A stretch of 64,000 nucleotides of DNA from Halomonas lysinitropha (GTDB lineage Bacteria > Pseudomonadota > Gammaproteobacteria > Pseudomonadales > Halomonadaceae), in assembly GCF_902500215.1 (NCBI RefSeq), contig NZ_CABVOU010000015.1:124001-188000 (forward strand). The letters are read 5' to 3'. Of the stretch, positions 38,176-48,081 are shown one piece after another. Position 1 is the first letter of the stretch, and each line of letters begins with the position of its first letter. The position numbers and the translations under genes were made by a program. The notes beneath the pieces are model-generated. The model was not told where the DNA came from and did no database searches. It worked only from the letters and a program-made list of their open reading frames with translations.

Positions 38176-39144
38176 TCAGCGGCTCGTGGGCGGATAGGGG
38201 GTCTCGACGACGGGTGTGAGGGGGCCCTTTCCGGCGAACCATGACCTCAGATTGTCGACCACGAGCTGGCCCATGGCGTCGCGTGTATGGACCGAACCCG
38301 AGCCGACATGGGGCAGAAGGACGACGTGTTCCATGTCGATCAGGGCCTGGGGGACCTCCGGCTCGTTCTCGAACACGTCCAGACCCGCCGTCAGGATGGT
38401 TTCGTTCTGGAGTGCCGTGATCAAGGCCTGCTCGTCGACGACACTGCCGCGGGCGATGTTGATCAGCACCCCCCGGGATCCCAGGGCTTCCAGAACAGCT
38501 GAATCGATCAGGTGCTGCGTACCCGGTCCACCGGGTGTCGTGACGACAAGGACATCTGCATCTCGGGCCATCTCGGTGAGGGAGGGGTAATGAGGGTAGG
38601 CCACATTCTGCTTGGGTGTGCGGCTGTGATAGATGACATCGACGCCGAAGGCCTCGAGCCTCCGGGCGATGGCGTGTCCGATGCGGCCTAGCCCCACCAT
38701 GCCGATGGTTCGCTCACGCAGGCTGGGGGTCAGGGGGAAGGCCCCTTCCAGCCACTTGCCTTCGCGCACGAAACGGTCGGCCTGAGGGAACTGCCGCAGG
38801 GTAGCGATCAGCAGCCCGACGGCCGCATCGGCGACCTCGTCGGTCAGGACATCGGGCGTATTGGTGACGATGACCCCTTTTTTCCCCGCATAGGCAGCAT
38901 CTACGTGATCGTAGCCGACACCGAAGCAAGAGACGATCTCCAGGGCAGGCAGTCGGTCCAGCAGGGCGGCGTCGATGGCGCGATGCCCACCCGCAGCCAG
39001 GCCGCGGATGCGAGGCGCCACCTCATCCAGATAAGACTCTGGATCAGTTTGCTCCCAAAGGCGATGCAGGATGAAAGTTTCATCGAGCTGATCGGTGATC
39101 ATCTCTCGCATGGGGACGGGAACAAGGATTTCGATGTCTTTCAC
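38176..39144 (-). CDS. D-isomer-specific 2-hydroxyacid dehydrogenase (GhrB-like)
   Basis: A 322-residue NAD(P)-dependent dehydrogenase, probably a glyoxylate/hydroxypyruvate or 2-ketoaldonate reductase. The cofactor loop is GMVGLGRIGHAIARRLEAF, and the catalytic triad is Arg in INIARGSVVDE, Glu in FENEPEVP and His in LLPHVGSGS. E. coli GhrB also reduces 2-keto-gluconate, which would suit this block. It is first in the leftward set with the iron alcohol dehydrogenase, and its upstream region carries a copy of the ATGACAGGAT box. Confidence 0.9.
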   Translation of the reverse strand: MKDIEILVPVPMREMITDQLDETFILHRLWEQTDPESYLDEVAPRIRGLAAGGHRAIDAALLDRLPALEIVSCFGVGYDHVDAAYAGKKGVIVTNTPDVLTDEVADAAVGLLIATLRQFPQADRFVREGKWLEGAFPLTPSLRERTIGMVGLGRIGHAIARRLEAFGVDVIYHSRTPKQNVAYPHYPSLTEMARDADVLVVTTPGGPGTQHLIDSAVLEALGSRGVLINIARGSVVDEQALITALQNETILTAGLDVFENEPEVPQALIDMEHVVLLPHVGSGSVHTRDAMGQLVVDNLRSWFAGKGPLTPVVETPYPPTSR

Positions 39145-39187
39145 GATGACTCCTCTCTGTTTTTATCGATTGATGATCACTCATGAT

Positions 39188-39197
39188 ATCCTGTCAT
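39188..39197. promoter_or_regulatory. ATGACAGGAT box upstream of ghrB-like gene
   Basis: Read on the minus strand, ATGACAGGAT is identical to bases 35113-35122. It lies 44 bases before the ghrB-like start and is flanked by TCATGA on both sides (39181-39186 and 39194-39199), giving a locally symmetric site. The 39145-39361 gap is AT-richer than its surroundings and contains no other feature that I can support. Confidence 0.4.
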
Positions 39198-39361
39198 GAT
39201 CTCATTTTGTCCGCAGTGAGGCTTCTGCTCTGAGGGTCATGAGTTGAAATTCACCGAAACGCATGTTCAGCATGGATTTTCGTAGGTAGTTTGTTTTCCT
39301 CTACCATCTCCGTTGTATTGCCGAGATGGCTGAGCGCCTTGTTGCAGGGCTACAGTAGCCC

Positions 39362-40274
39362 TCACTCGGCCGGTTCCAGGGAGGTATCGTTGAGCTCAGC
39401 AATTACATCGGAAAGCATGGGTATATAATCTTCGCCACGACCCGTGTTGACCGCCAGTGCATAGGAATTCTTCACTGCATTCGAAAGTGGATTGGCGATG
39501 CCGGCTTGAGTCGCCATGGCATCGAGATAGCACATATCCTTCAAGCCATTGCGCAATGCGAACTTGTGGGCATCGCGGTCACGCTCAAGTACATATTGCA
39601 TGTAAGTCTGGTAGAACTGGCAATCCATCCGGCTGCCGCGGATGACGCTATCGAAACGCGCAGGTTCTATTCCGACCTTCTTGGCCAGCGTCAGGGCCTC
39701 GGCATAGAGGGCGCCGTATCCAAGAGAGATGAAGTTGTTGATAAGCTTCATCTTGTGGCCATCGCCAGTGGTTCCGATATGGACGATTCGCCCTGCCCAG
39801 GTTTCGAGTACCGGCTTGATACGCGCGAATGTCTCTGCATCGCACCCGACCATGGTATCGAGCTTGCCTTCCCAGGCTTCCTTCGGTGAGCGTCCCAGCG
39901 GGGCATCGACGAGGGTAACGCCGATTGCCTCGAGTTCGTCTGCCAGGGCCAGCGTGGAGTTCGGATCCGAGGTGGAGGTGTCGACGACGATCGATCCACG
40001 CTTCAGGCCTTCCTTGAGGCCATTCTCGCCTCGAATGACTGCCTCGACTTCATTCGACCCCCGTCACGCAAAGAAAAACGATCTCCGACTCGGCAGCCAC
40101 TTCCTTTGCGGTTTCGACCTCTGTGGCTCCACGGCTGATCATGTCTTCCACAGGAGTTCGATTCCTGTGCGCCATGATCGTCAGCGAGAAACCCTTCTCG
40201 ACGATATTCTTGGCAATACCGTGTCCCATGAAACCCAGTCCAATGAAGCCAATCTTGTTGATTGAATTCGACAT
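39362..40274 (-). pseudogene. Frameshifted GarR-type NAD-dependent dehydrogenase
   Basis: A beta-hydroxyacid dehydrogenase in two frames. The N-terminal piece (40050-40274) starts KIGFIGLGFMGHGIAKNI and reaches FLCVTG, then runs out of frame. The rest, from SNEVEAVIRGENG through GSIVVDTSTSDP, DAPLGRSPKEA and the catalytic-lysine segment GDGHKMKLINNF to the end, is intact in the next frame. The break is at a run of five C (40058-40062; five G in the sense strand). Removing one base restores about 303 residues, the normal family length. The ribosome site GGATAAATC-ATG is intact. It is a recent mutation, a sequencing error or a switchable tract. Confidence 0.88.
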
Positions 40275-40494
40275 GATTTATCCTTTTTTCCTGGTTCCTG
40301 AAGTAATGCTTCATGTACTTCAGAACATGCCGAAGAGCTAGGTATTTCGCCGCTCGGTAGCCTCCTTTCCTTATTCTGCAGGGAAATTGAAGGATCCCGG
40401 GTTGCCCTTGCCTGGACGTCGGCATGCGAAAGATAGGATCGATCAACAGGTGCAGCGACAACAGGATTCGCCCTGTTGTCGCTGGCTTGCACCG

Positions 40495-42075
40495 TCACGC
40501 CTCGCGCTTGCCATCCACCAGGCGGCTCACGCCGAGGGGGTTGCCGTCCTTGAGTGCCTCGGGCAGCAGACCCTCGGGCAGCGCCTGGTAGCACACCGGG
40601 CGCAGGAAACGGAAGATGGCCGCGCTGCCCACCGAGGTGGTGCGGCTGTCCGAGGTCGCCGGATAGGGGCCGCCATGCACCATGGAATGGCAGACTTCCA
40701 CCCCGGTCGGCCAGCCGTTGGCCAGTATCCGTCCCGCCTTGCGCTCGAGCGTGGGCAGCAGGCTGCGTGCCATGTCGAGGTCGGCATCGTCCATCTGCAG
40801 GGTGGCCGTGAGCTGGCCCTCGAGCCGCTCGGCGACCCGTTGCAGCTCGTCGTTGCTGGCACAGGCCACCACCAGCGAACAGGCCCCGAAGACCTCCTGG
40901 CGCTGCAGGGTTTCGTCGCCGAGGAAATCCGCCGCCGTGGTGACGAACAGGCCGGCCTGGCACTGATTGGTCCCCGAGCCCGCCTGGCCGCGTGCCACTT
41001 CACGCACGCCGTCGTGGCCAGCGTAGTATGCCACGCCCTCCTGGTAGGCCTCGTGGGTGCCCGGGGTAAGCATGGTCTGGGCGGGGCTCTCCTTGACCGC
41101 CTCGCCGGCGGCGTCGAGGAAGGCATCCAGTGACGTGCCCTCGTGAGCGATCACCAGGCCCGGGTTGGTGCAGAACTGGCCGGCGCCCATGGTCAGCGAA
41201 CCGACGAAGCCTTCGGCGATCTTGTCGCCGCGCGCCTTGAGCGCCTCCGGCAGCAGGAACACCGGGTTGATGCTGCTCATCTCGGCGTAGACCGGGATCG
41301 GCTCCGCGCGGTTCTGGGCGATCGTCATCAGGGCGGTACCGCCACTGCGCGAGCCGGTAAAGCCCACCGCCTTGATGCGCGGATCGGCGACCAGCGCCGC
41401 CCCCACTTCGCGGCCGGAGCCGAACAGCAGCGAGAACACGCCTTCGGGCAGGCCGCAGGCCTTGACCGCCTTCTGGAGAGCGCGGCCCACCAGCTCGGAG
41501 GTACCGGGGTGCGCCGAGTGCGCCTTGACCACCACCGGACAGCCGGCGGCCAGGCTTGATGCGGTATCGCCGCCGGCGACGGAGAACGCCAGCGGGAAAT
41601 TGCTGGGACCGAACACGGCCACGGGCCCCAGGGCGACGTGGCGCTGGCGCAGGTCGAGACGCGGCATCGGCTCACGGTCGGGCAGGGCCGGGTCGACGCG
41701 CACGTCGAGCCATTCCCCGGCGCGTACCACCGAGGCGAACAGGCGCAGCTGGCCGCAGGTGCGACCGCGCTCACCCTCCATGCGCGGCCGGGGCAGGCCG
41801 CTCTCGGCCATGGCGCGCTCGATCAGGTCATCGCCGATCGCCTCGATCTCGCTGGCGATGGTCTCGAGGAACACCGCCCGCTCCTCCGGGGAGGTCTCGC
41901 GGTAGGTATCGAAGGCGCTCCAGGCCAGCTCGCAGGCCTGGGCAACCTCCTCCTTGCCGCCGCCGACATAGGCGGGCTCCAGGGTCTCGCCGGTGGCGGG
42001 ATTGATGGCGTTGATGGGATTCGCGTTTCCGCTGACGGCCCTCTGGCCGATCAGTAGCTTGCCTTCCAGTGCCAT
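40495..42075 (-). CDS. xylA: 2-oxoglutarate semialdehyde dehydrogenase
   Basis: A 526-residue aldehyde dehydrogenase of the alpha-ketoglutaric semialdehyde dehydrogenase type, the last enzyme of the Weimberg and oxidative L-arabinose pathways, giving 2-oxoglutarate. The catalytic Cys302 lies in [11 protein letters not shown], Glu265 in [10 protein letters not shown], the cofactor loop is GFTGSRSGG, and [17 protein letters not shown] is typical of this branch. Length equals known enzymes. I start at ATG 42075; the open frame upstream overlaps araD1. It is the only such gene in the window, so it should serve arabinonate, xylonate and any arabinonate isomer routes together. Confidence 0.92.
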   Translation of the reverse strand: MALEGKLLIGQRAVSGNANPINAINPATGETLEPAYVGGGKEEVAQACELAWSAFDTYRETSPEERAVFLETIASEIEAIGDDLIERAMAESGLPRPRMEGERGRTCGQLRLFASVVRAGEWLDVRVDPALPDREPMPRLDLRQRHVALGPVAVFGPSNFPLAFSVAGGDTASSLAAGCPVVVKAHSAHPGTSELVGRALQKAVKACGLPEGVFSLLFGSGREVGAALVADPRIKAVGFTGSRSGGTALMTIAQNRAEPIPVYAEMSSINPVFLLPEALKARGDKIAEGFVGSLTMGAGQFCTNPGLVIAHEGTSLDAFLDAAGEAVKESPAQTMLTPGTHEAYQEGVAYYAGHDGVREVARGQAGSGTNQCQAGLFVTTAADFLGDETLQRQEVFGACSLVVACASNDELQRVAERLEGQLTATLQMDDADLDMARSLLPTLERKAGRILANGWPTGVEVCHSMVHGGPYPATSDSRTTSVGSAAIFRFLRPVCYQALPEGLLPEALKDGNPLGVSRLVDGKREA

Positions 42076-42095
42076 GATGTTCTCCTGGTATGGAA

Positions 42096-43085
42096 TCAGA
42101 GTGAGGGAATCTCGACGGTGGCCGGAGTCACCGTCTCGAAGCGCAAGGCATTGCGCAGCGGCCTTCCGAAGTCGGCCAGGGCGATCTCGAAGCGGTCGCC
42201 TTCGCGGGTCCGGATGCCGTCGGCGAAGCTCAGGGTCGCCGTGCCGAAGAAGTGCACGTGAACGTCCCCCGGTCGCCTGAAGTTGGCGTACTTGAAGTGG
42301 TGATGCTCCAGGTTGGCCAGGCTGTGGGCCATGTTGGCCTCGCCGGTCAGGAACGGCTTCTCCCATAGCGTCTCGCCGTCGCGCACGATGCGGCTGGTAC
42401 CCTCCAGGTGGGCGGGCAGCTCGCCGACCAGCAACTCCGGCCCGAAGCTGCAGGCGCGCAGCTTGGAGTGGGCCAGCCAGAGGTAGTTGAAGCGCTCGGT
42501 GACATGGTCGGAGAACTCGTTGCCGATGGCGAAGCCGACCCGCCAGGGGGTGCCGTCGTCGCCGATCACGTAGAGCCCGGCAAGCTCCGGCTCCTCGCCG
42601 GCATCCTCGGCGAAGCCGGGTACCGGGATCTCGGCTTCCGGGGCCGCCACGCAGCCGCCGTCGCCCTTGTAGAACCACTCCGGCTGGGCGCCGGTCTCGC
42701 CGGCGGCGGGCTTGCCGTTCTCGACCCCCAGCTTGAACATGCGCATGGAGTCGGTCAACTCCGCCTCGTCGGCCTGGGCCTTGGCGTGCATCGCCGAGCG
42801 GGTATCGGCACTGCCCAGGTGGGTCAGGCCGGTGCCGGTGACCAGGCAGTGGGCCGGGTCGGGATGGGTCAGCGGCGGCAACAGTTGCTTCTCGTCGATC
42901 AGCGTCTGGTAGTCGAGCCGCTCGTCGGTCGATGCCGACTCGATGATTTCGCCGAGTGATTTGCCGGCGCGGATCGCGCGAAGGGCGAGGGTATAGGTAT
43001 CGGCATCGAGCAGCCTGATCTGCTGCTCGCTTTCCACCAGGGCGGCGTGAACCCGACCCTGATGGTCACACTGGATCAATCGCAT
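42096..43085 (-). CDS. araD1: 2-keto-3-deoxy-L-arabinonate dehydratase AraD1 (FAH family)
   Basis: A 329-residue FAH-superfamily protein of the AraD1/GguC group. The signature [17 protein letters not shown], the [21 protein letters not shown] segment, [27 protein letters not shown] and [16 protein letters not shown] mark this branch. It removes water from 2-keto-3-deoxy-L-arabinonate to give 2-oxoglutarate semialdehyde, the substrate of the next gene 20 bases downstream. It lies after the dctM gene of TRAP system 3, in one leftward operon. Confidence 0.88.
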   Translation of the reverse strand: MRLIQCDHQGRVHAALVESEQQIRLLDADTYTLALRAIRAGKSLGEIIESASTDERLDYQTLIDEKQLLPPLTHPDPAHCLVTGTGLTHLGSADTRSAMHAKAQADEAELTDSMRMFKLGVENGKPAAGETGAQPEWFYKGDGGCVAAPEAEIPVPGFAEDAGEEPELAGLYVIGDDGTPWRVGFAIGNEFSDHVTERFNYLWLAHSKLRACSFGPELLVGELPAHLEGTSRIVRDGETLWEKPFLTGEANMAHSLANLEHHHFKYANFRRPGDVHVHFFGTATLSFADGIRTREGDRFEIALADFGRPLRNALRFETVTPATVEIPSL

Positions 43086-43119
43086 GGTGCTCTCCTCATG
43101 GAAGGGGAATCGAGGGTCA

Positions 43120-44421
43120 TCATAGCGGCCAGATGGCCAGTTGCGGCCACATCAGGAGGGCGGCCAGGACGCACAGCTGGATGGCCATGAAGGGCAGTAC
43201 CGAGAGGTAGATGTCCTGCAGGCTGATATCCGGCGGTGCCACGCTCTTGAGATAGAAGGCGGCGGGACCGAAGGGGGGCGAGAGGAACGACACCTGCATG
43301 TTCACGGCGAAGAGGATGCCGAACCAGATGGGGTCGTAGCCCAGTTGGATGACGATGGGCAGGAAGATCGGCAGGGCCAGCATGGCGATGCCGATCCAGT
43401 CGAGGAAGAGCCCGAGGATCAGCATGATCGCCATCATCACCAGGATGATCACGATGGGAGCCACATCGAGCCCCAGGATCATGCCCGACACGAAGCGATT
43501 GCCACCCATCAGGTTGTAGACGCCCACCAGGGTCGCGGCGCCGATGCCGATCCAGATGATCATGCCGCAGGTGTTCATCGTCTGGCCCAGGCTGTGGTGC
43601 AGCATGCCCATGGCGAACTCGCCGCGCACGACGATGGCCAGCAGTACCCCGAACACCCCCATGGCAGCGGCCTCGGTCACCGAGGCGATGCCGCCGTAGA
43701 TGGTGCCCAGCACCAGGAAGGCGATCAACGCCGGCAGCACGATGGCCTTGACGGCATCGAGCCTGCTGGCGAAGGGGTTGTCCTGGGTGGACTCGTTCAG
43801 GGGCGGCCCCAGGGCGGGGTTCTTCAGGCAGCGCACCAGCACATAGGCGATGTACGACCCCATGAGGATCACCGCCGGGGTAATGGCGGCGGTGAACAGT
43901 TCGGCGATCGATACGCTGGCGATAAGGCCGTAGATGATCAGCACGATCGACGGCGGCATCATGGTGCCGAGGGCGCCGCCGGCGCACACCACGCCGATGG
44001 AGAGCCGCTTGTCGTAACCCAGGCGCAGCATCTGCGGCAGGGCCAGGATGCCCAGCAGCACGATCTCCCCGCCGATGATCCCCGAGAGGGCAGCGAGGAA
44101 GAAGGCCACCACGATGGTCTGTACCGCCACGCCTCCGGGCAGGCGTCCGGCGAAGACGCGCATGGCATTGAAGAGGTCCTTGGCGATCCCCGAGCGGTCG
44201 AGCAGCGAGGCCATCAGCACGAACATCGGTACCGCCACCAGGGAGTATTCGGTGATGAAGCCGTAGACCCGGCTGGTGACCAGCGTCAGGGCGGACTCGC
44301 CGAACCAGCCGAAGGTGAAGACCATGGCGACCAGGCCGGTGATGAAGGCCAGTGGCAGGCCGGTCACCAGCAGCGCGAAGATCGCGCCGACCATCAGGAT
44401 CGTCGCTGTTCCGATATCCAT
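43120..44421 (-). CDS. dctM: TRAP transporter large membrane subunit (DctM), system 3
   Basis: A 433-residue membrane channel subunit with roughly 12 helices. Hallmarks are YSLVAVPMFVLMASLLDRSG, AALSGIIGGEIVLLG (a variant of the usual S-G-x-A motif), MMPPSIVLIIYGL and FLSPPFGPAAFYLKSV. The F-G-P end resembles DctM subunits often found with larger DctQ proteins. Its ATG overlaps the dctQ stop by one base. It is followed after 34 bases by araD1, which suggests that this TRAP system imports L-arabinonate or a related acid. Confidence 0.94.
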   Translation of the reverse strand: MDIGTATILMVGAIFALLVTGLPLAFITGLVAMVFTFGWFGESALTLVTSRVYGFITEYSLVAVPMFVLMASLLDRSGIAKDLFNAMRVFAGRLPGGVAVQTIVVAFFLAALSGIIGGEIVLLGILALPQMLRLGYDKRLSIGVVCAGGALGTMMPPSIVLIIYGLIASVSIAELFTAAITPAVILMGSYIAYVLVRCLKNPALGPPLNESTQDNPFASRLDAVKAIVLPALIAFLVLGTIYGGIASVTEAAAMGVFGVLLAIVVRGEFAMGMLHHSLGQTMNTCGMIIWIGIGAATLVGVYNLMGGNRFVSGMILGLDVAPIVIILVMMAIMLILGLFLDWIGIAMLALPIFLPIVIQLGYDPIWFGILFAVNMQVSFLSPPFGPAAFYLKSVAPPDISLQDIYLSVLPFMAIQLCVLAALLMWPQLAIWPL

Positions 44422-45032
44422 CAGCGCATCTCCTCGTCAGTCTGGGCGGGCCTCGCCCTGATCGACTCGATCAGGTGCAGCACGGCCTGAAGCGTCATCA
44501 GGGCCAGGGCGAAGAAGATCGCGCCCTTGACCATGGCGGGAAAGGGCGGATTCCAGGACGTCCCGGAGCGCTCCAGGGACCACTCGCCCAGCGGGTTGTG
44601 CGTCGCTCCCCAGAACATCTGGAAGGCCGCGTAGCTCATGGTCAGGCAGAAGGCCAGGGTCAGGAGGTCGTTGAGGCGATCCATCCAGCATTTGAGCCGG
44701 GGACCGGCGCTGTCGTAGAGCACCTTGACGCGGATATGGCTGTTGCGCGCCATGGCGGCCGGCCCGCCGAGCGCGAAGATCACCGCGATCAGGAACACCA
44801 CGGTCTCGTGCACCCAGGAGGTCGGGTTGTTGAAGCCGTAGCGCATGAAGACCTCCACCACGCTGATGCCCATGGCGAGCAGCACCAGCCAGGCTGCAAG
44901 GCGGGCTCCGCGGGCGATCACCTTGTCGAGGGCGTTGCGTTCGGGGGAGACCTCCTCGACCTTCTCGAGAATATCGGAGAGGTCCTGCGTATCGGGAGAG
45001 AGATCTTGAGTATCAGGGGGTTTCTGGGGCAT
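44421..45032 (-). CDS. dctQ: TRAP transporter small membrane subunit (DctQ), system 3
   Basis: A 203-residue four-helix membrane protein. The family segment FNNPTSWVHETVVFLIAVIFALGGPAAMARNSHIRVKVLYD is clear. The cytoplasmic N-terminus carries a tandem seven-residue repeat, PDTQDLS-PDTQDLS at about residues 6-19, which looks like a recent in-frame duplication. It lies between the dctP hairpin and dctM. Confidence 0.92.
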   Translation of the reverse strand: MPQKPPDTQDLSPDTQDLSDILEKVEEVSPERNALDKVIARGARLAAWLVLLAMGISVVEVFMRYGFNNPTSWVHETVVFLIAVIFALGGPAAMARNSHIRVKVLYDSAGPRLKCWMDRLNDLLTLAFCLTMSYAAFQMFWGATHNPLGEWSLERSGTSWNPPFPAMVKGAIFFALALMTLQAVLHLIESIRARPAQTDEEMR

Positions 45033-45046
45033 GGCTCGCCTCCGAG

Positions 45047-45079
45047 CCCATCACCCGAGGGGCTGCCTCGGGTGATGGG
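45047..45079 (-). terminator. Intercistronic hairpin between dctP and dctQ, system 3
   Basis: A perfect 14-bp stem (CCCATCACCCGAGG at 45047-45060, complement at 45066-45079) with the loop GGCTG, 25 bases after the dctP stop and 14 bases before dctQ. This is the strongest of the hairpins that follow a binding-protein gene in this window. There is no clear T-run on the sense strand. Confidence 0.82.
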
Positions 45080-45104
45080 ACGGTTGGGGATGAGAGACGA
45101 TGAA

Positions 45105-46124
45105 TCAGAGCAGGTTGCGCGAGCGCAGGAAGGCAGTCGCCGAGTCATAGATCTTCTGGGTCATTTCGTTCTCACCGGCCCACTCCTTCCACTCCTGCTC
45201 TGCCGCTGTACGGAACTTCTTGCGCTCCTCGGCAGGGAGGTCGAAGGGATGGACATCGGGATCTTCCAGAAGCTTCTGCAGGGTTTCGATGTCCTGCTGC
45301 TTGAGGCGGGCGATCAGGTCATAGGCCATGCCGTCGAAGGCGGTATTGAGGGTGGTCTGCAGCTCCTCGGGCAGGCTGTCCCAGATATCCTTGTTGATCG
45401 ATACGGCGATCATCGGCATGGAGTGGAAGCCGGGATACAGGGGGTAGGGAGCGAAGGCGTGCAGGCCCATGGCGTCGTTGTTGGACAGCACCGTGGAGTC
45501 GGCAGCATCGATCACGCCTTTCTCCAGGCCGGTATAGACCTCGGAGCCGGGCAGGTTGACCGGGGTGGCGCCGATGCGTTCGAAGATGTTGTAGACCATG
45601 CCCTGGGGGGCGCGGATCTTCAGGCCTTCGAAATCCTCGAGGGATTCGATGGGCACAGTGGAGGGAACGGATTCCAGCGGGAAGGTCGCCGCAGCGATCA
45701 GGTGAGCACCATAGGGCTCCACCAGCTCGTTATAGAGCTCTTCCCCGCCCCCGTACTTCATGTACTCCAGGAAGTCGTAGGGGTTCTGCCAGGCACCGAC
45801 CAGATTGCCGAGCATGCCAAAGGCGGGATCCTGGCCGGAGAAGTAGCTGGGATCGGTCATGTGGCCCTGGAGGATACCGGCACTGACGGCGCTCAGGGTT
45901 TCGGTAGGCCCAACCACGGCGTTGATCGGCATGACCTCGATCTCGACCCGACCATCGGTCATCCGGGTGATCTTCTCCGCCCACTCTTCCTTGATCTTGA
46001 AGCTGGGCTCGCCGGAGGTCTCCGAGGCCTGGAACTTCCATTCGTATTCGGCTGCCTGGGCCGCAGGCAGGCCCAGCAGCAGGACGGATCCGCCAAGGAT
46101 GAGGGGGTGCTTCAGCTTGAGCAT
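45105..46124 (-). CDS. dctP: TRAP transporter periplasmic substrate-binding protein (DctP), system 3
   Basis: A 339-residue binding protein with a signal peptide ending near residue 24 (GLPAAQAAEY). Family signatures are GLKIRAPQGMVYNIFERIGATPVNLPGSEVYTGLEKGVIDAADS. I start at ATG 46124, which has GGAGA five bases upstream; an ATG at 46136 is possible but overlaps that ribosome site. It diverges from the L-arabinonate dehydratase gene across about 210 bases of shared control region, which makes a pentonate the likeliest ligand. Confidence 0.93.
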   Translation of the reverse strand: MLKLKHPLILGGSVLLLGLPAAQAAEYEWKFQASETSGEPSFKIKEEWAEKITRMTDGRVEIEVMPINAVVGPTETLSAVSAGILQGHMTDPSYFSGQDPAFGMLGNLVGAWQNPYDFLEYMKYGGGEELYNELVEPYGAHLIAAATFPLESVPSTVPIESLEDFEGLKIRAPQGMVYNIFERIGATPVNLPGSEVYTGLEKGVIDAADSTVLSNNDAMGLHAFAPYPLYPGFHSMPMIAVSINKDIWDSLPEELQTTLNTAFDGMAYDLIARLKQQDIETLQKLLEDPDVHPFDLPAEERKKFRTAAEQEWKEWAGENEMTQKIYDSATAFLRSRNLL

Positions 46125-46193
46125 AGAATTCTCCATTGAGGAAGGTTGTTGTTGTGGCGTGAGGTGCGCGTTGGGTCCCGTTCGGGGGCCTCT

Positions 46194-46210
46194 GCAATGT
46201 CGAACATTGC
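46194..46210. promoter_or_regulatory. Palindrome GCAATGT-CGA-ACATTGC between dctP and araC
   Basis: A perfect 7-bp inverted repeat with a 3-base centre in the divergent region of the arabinonate transporter and dehydratase genes. A second small palindrome, TGTTCAACA, lies at 46218-46226, followed by ATAC-N4-GTAT at about 46229-46240. The cluster suggests a regulator site controlling both directions. Confidence 0.5.
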
Positions 46211-46335
46211 GTCTATTTGTTCAACATATACTTTCGTATGTATCGACTAGGAATGGGCGAGCGAGTACCGTCTCGGCATGTCACTGTATTTCCGGGGCGA
46301 GCCTCGGCCTCGATTCCATGAAAGGAGAGTCCTCC

Positions 46336-48081
46336 ATGACCGATCGCAAGCGCCCGCTGCGCAGCGCCGAGTGGTTCGGCAGCGCCGACAAGAACGGCTT
46401 CATGTATCGCAGCTGGATGAAGAATCAGGGGATTCCCGACCATGAGTTCCAGGGCAAGCCGATCATCGGCATCTGCAACACCTGGTCGGAACTGACGCCC
46501 TGTAATGCCCACTTCCGCAAGCTTGCCGACCACGTGAAACAGGGCGTTCTCGAGGCTGGCGGCTACCCAGTCGAATTCCCGGTATTTTCCAATGGCGAGT
46601 CCAACCTGCGCCCCACCGCAATGTTCACCCGCAACCTGGCGAGCATGGACGTGGAAGAGGCAATTCGTGGTAATCCCATGGATGCGGTGGTGCTGCTGGT
46701 AGGCTGCGACAAGACGACTCCGGCGCTGCTGATGGGGGCGGCCAGCTGCGATATCCCCACCATCGTGGTGACCGGCGGCCCCATGCTCAACGGCAAGCAC
46801 AAGGGCCGGGACATCGGCTCGGGCACCGTAGTCTGGCAGCTTTCCGAACAGGTCAAGGCCGGCAAGATCTCCATGCACGACTTCATGGCCGCAGAGGCTG
46901 GCATGTCGCGCTCGGCGGGCACCTGCAACACCATGGGCACTGCCTCGACCATGGCCTGCATGGCGGAATCCCTGGGAACCTCGCTACCGCACAATGCCGC
47001 TATTCCCGCCGTGGATTCCCGCCGCTACGTGATGGCACACCTCTCCGGCAACCGCATCGTCGAGATGGTCAACGAAGACCTGAAACTCTCCAAGGTGCTG
47101 ACCCGCCAGGCTTTCGAGAACGCGATTCGCACCAATGCCGCCATCGGCGGTTCGACCAATGCCGTGATCCATCTCAAGGCGATTGCCGGGCGTATCGGGG
47201 TTGACCTCTCTCTCGATGACTGGACACGCATCGGCCGCGGCACGCCCACCATCGTTGACCTCCAGCCCTCGGGGCGCTTCCTGATGGAGGAGTTCTACTA
47301 TGCCGGCGGCCTGCCGGGCGTGCTGCGCCGCCTGGGCGAGGCGGATCGGCTGCCGCACAAGGATGCCTTGACCGTCAATGGCAAGACGCTCTGGGAGAAC
47401 GTCCAGGAGGCGCCGATCTACGATGACGAGGTCATCCGTCCGCTGGACTCTCCATTGGTCCCCGATGGGGGCATGTGCGTGTTGCAAGGCAACCTGGCGC
47501 CCCGCGGCGCGGTGCTCAAGCCCTCGGCGGCGAGTCCCGAGTTGATGCAGCACCGGGGCCGCGCGGTGGTCTTCGAGGACTTCGACGACTACAAGGCGCG
47601 CATCAACGACCCCGACCTGGAGGTCGATGCAGAGAGTATCCTGGTGATGAAAAACTGCGGACCGCGTGGCTACCACGGTATGGCCGAAGTCGGCAACATG
47701 GGTCTGCCGTCCAAGCTGCTCGAGCAGGGTGTCACCGATATGGTGCGAATTTCGGACGCGCGCATGAGCGGTACCGCCTATGGCACCGTGGTGCTTCACG
47801 TGGCGCCGGAAGCGGCGGCCGGCGGCCCATTGGCGGCGGTACACAACGGCGACTGGATCGAGCTGGACTGTGATTCGGGTCGGCTGCACCTGGAGATCAG
47901 CGACGCCGATCTCCAGGCCCGGCTGGCGGAGAGCGATCCCACCGCGGCGTCACGGCGCATCGCCAGCGACGGCGGTTATCGCCAGCTCTACATCGAGCGA
48001 GTGCTGCAGGCTGACGAAGGCTGCGACTTCGACTTCCTGGTGGGCTGTCGCGGTGCCGAGGTGCCCAGGCACTCGCATTGA
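46336..48081 (+). CDS. araC: L-arabinonate dehydratase (IlvD/Edd family)
   Basis: A 581-residue [2Fe-2S] and magnesium dehydratase converting L-arabinonate to 2-keto-3-deoxy-L-arabinonate. The cluster cysteines are Cys56 (ELTPCNA), Cys124 (VGCDKTTPA) and Cys197 (GTCNTMGT), with spacings of 68 and 73 residues as in the Rhizobium L-arabinonate dehydratase. The alkoxide serine lies in RISDARMSGTAYG. The start SAEWFGSADKNGFMYRSWMKNQG is typical of this sugar-acid branch. ATG 46336 follows AAAGGAG. It diverges from TRAP system 3, whose operon ends with araD1 and the semialdehyde dehydrogenase, completing the route to 2-oxoglutarate. Confidence 0.92.
   Translation: MTDRKRPLRSAEWFGSADKNGFMYRSWMKNQGIPDHEFQGKPIIGICNTWSELTPCNAHFRKLADHVKQGVLEAGGYPVEFPVFSNGESNLRPTAMFTRNLASMDVEEAIRGNPMDAVVLLVGCDKTTPALLMGAASCDIPTIVVTGGPMLNGKHKGRDIGSGTVVWQLSEQVKAGKISMHDFMAAEAGMSRSAGTCNTMGTASTMACMAESLGTSLPHNAAIPAVDSRRYVMAHLSGNRIVEMVNEDLKLSKVLTRQAFENAIRTNAAIGGSTNAVIHLKAIAGRIGVDLSLDDWTRIGRGTPTIVDLQPSGRFLMEEFYYAGGLPGVLRRLGEADRLPHKDALTVNGKTLWENVQEAPIYDDEVIRPLDSPLVPDGGMCVLQGNLAPRGAVLKPSAASPELMQHRGRAVVFEDFDDYKARINDPDLEVDAESILVMKNCGPRGYHGMAEVGNMGLPSKLLEQGVTDMVRISDARMSGTAYGTVVLHVAPEAAAGGPLAAVHNGDWIELDCDSGRLHLEISDADLQARLAESDPTAASRRIASDGGYRQLYIERVLQADEGCDFDFLVGCRGAEVPRHSH

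Noticed and set aside
40050..40274. Independent 74-residue protein
   Set aside because: It is only the NAD-binding start of the frameshifted GarR-type gene; the following frame continues the same fold.
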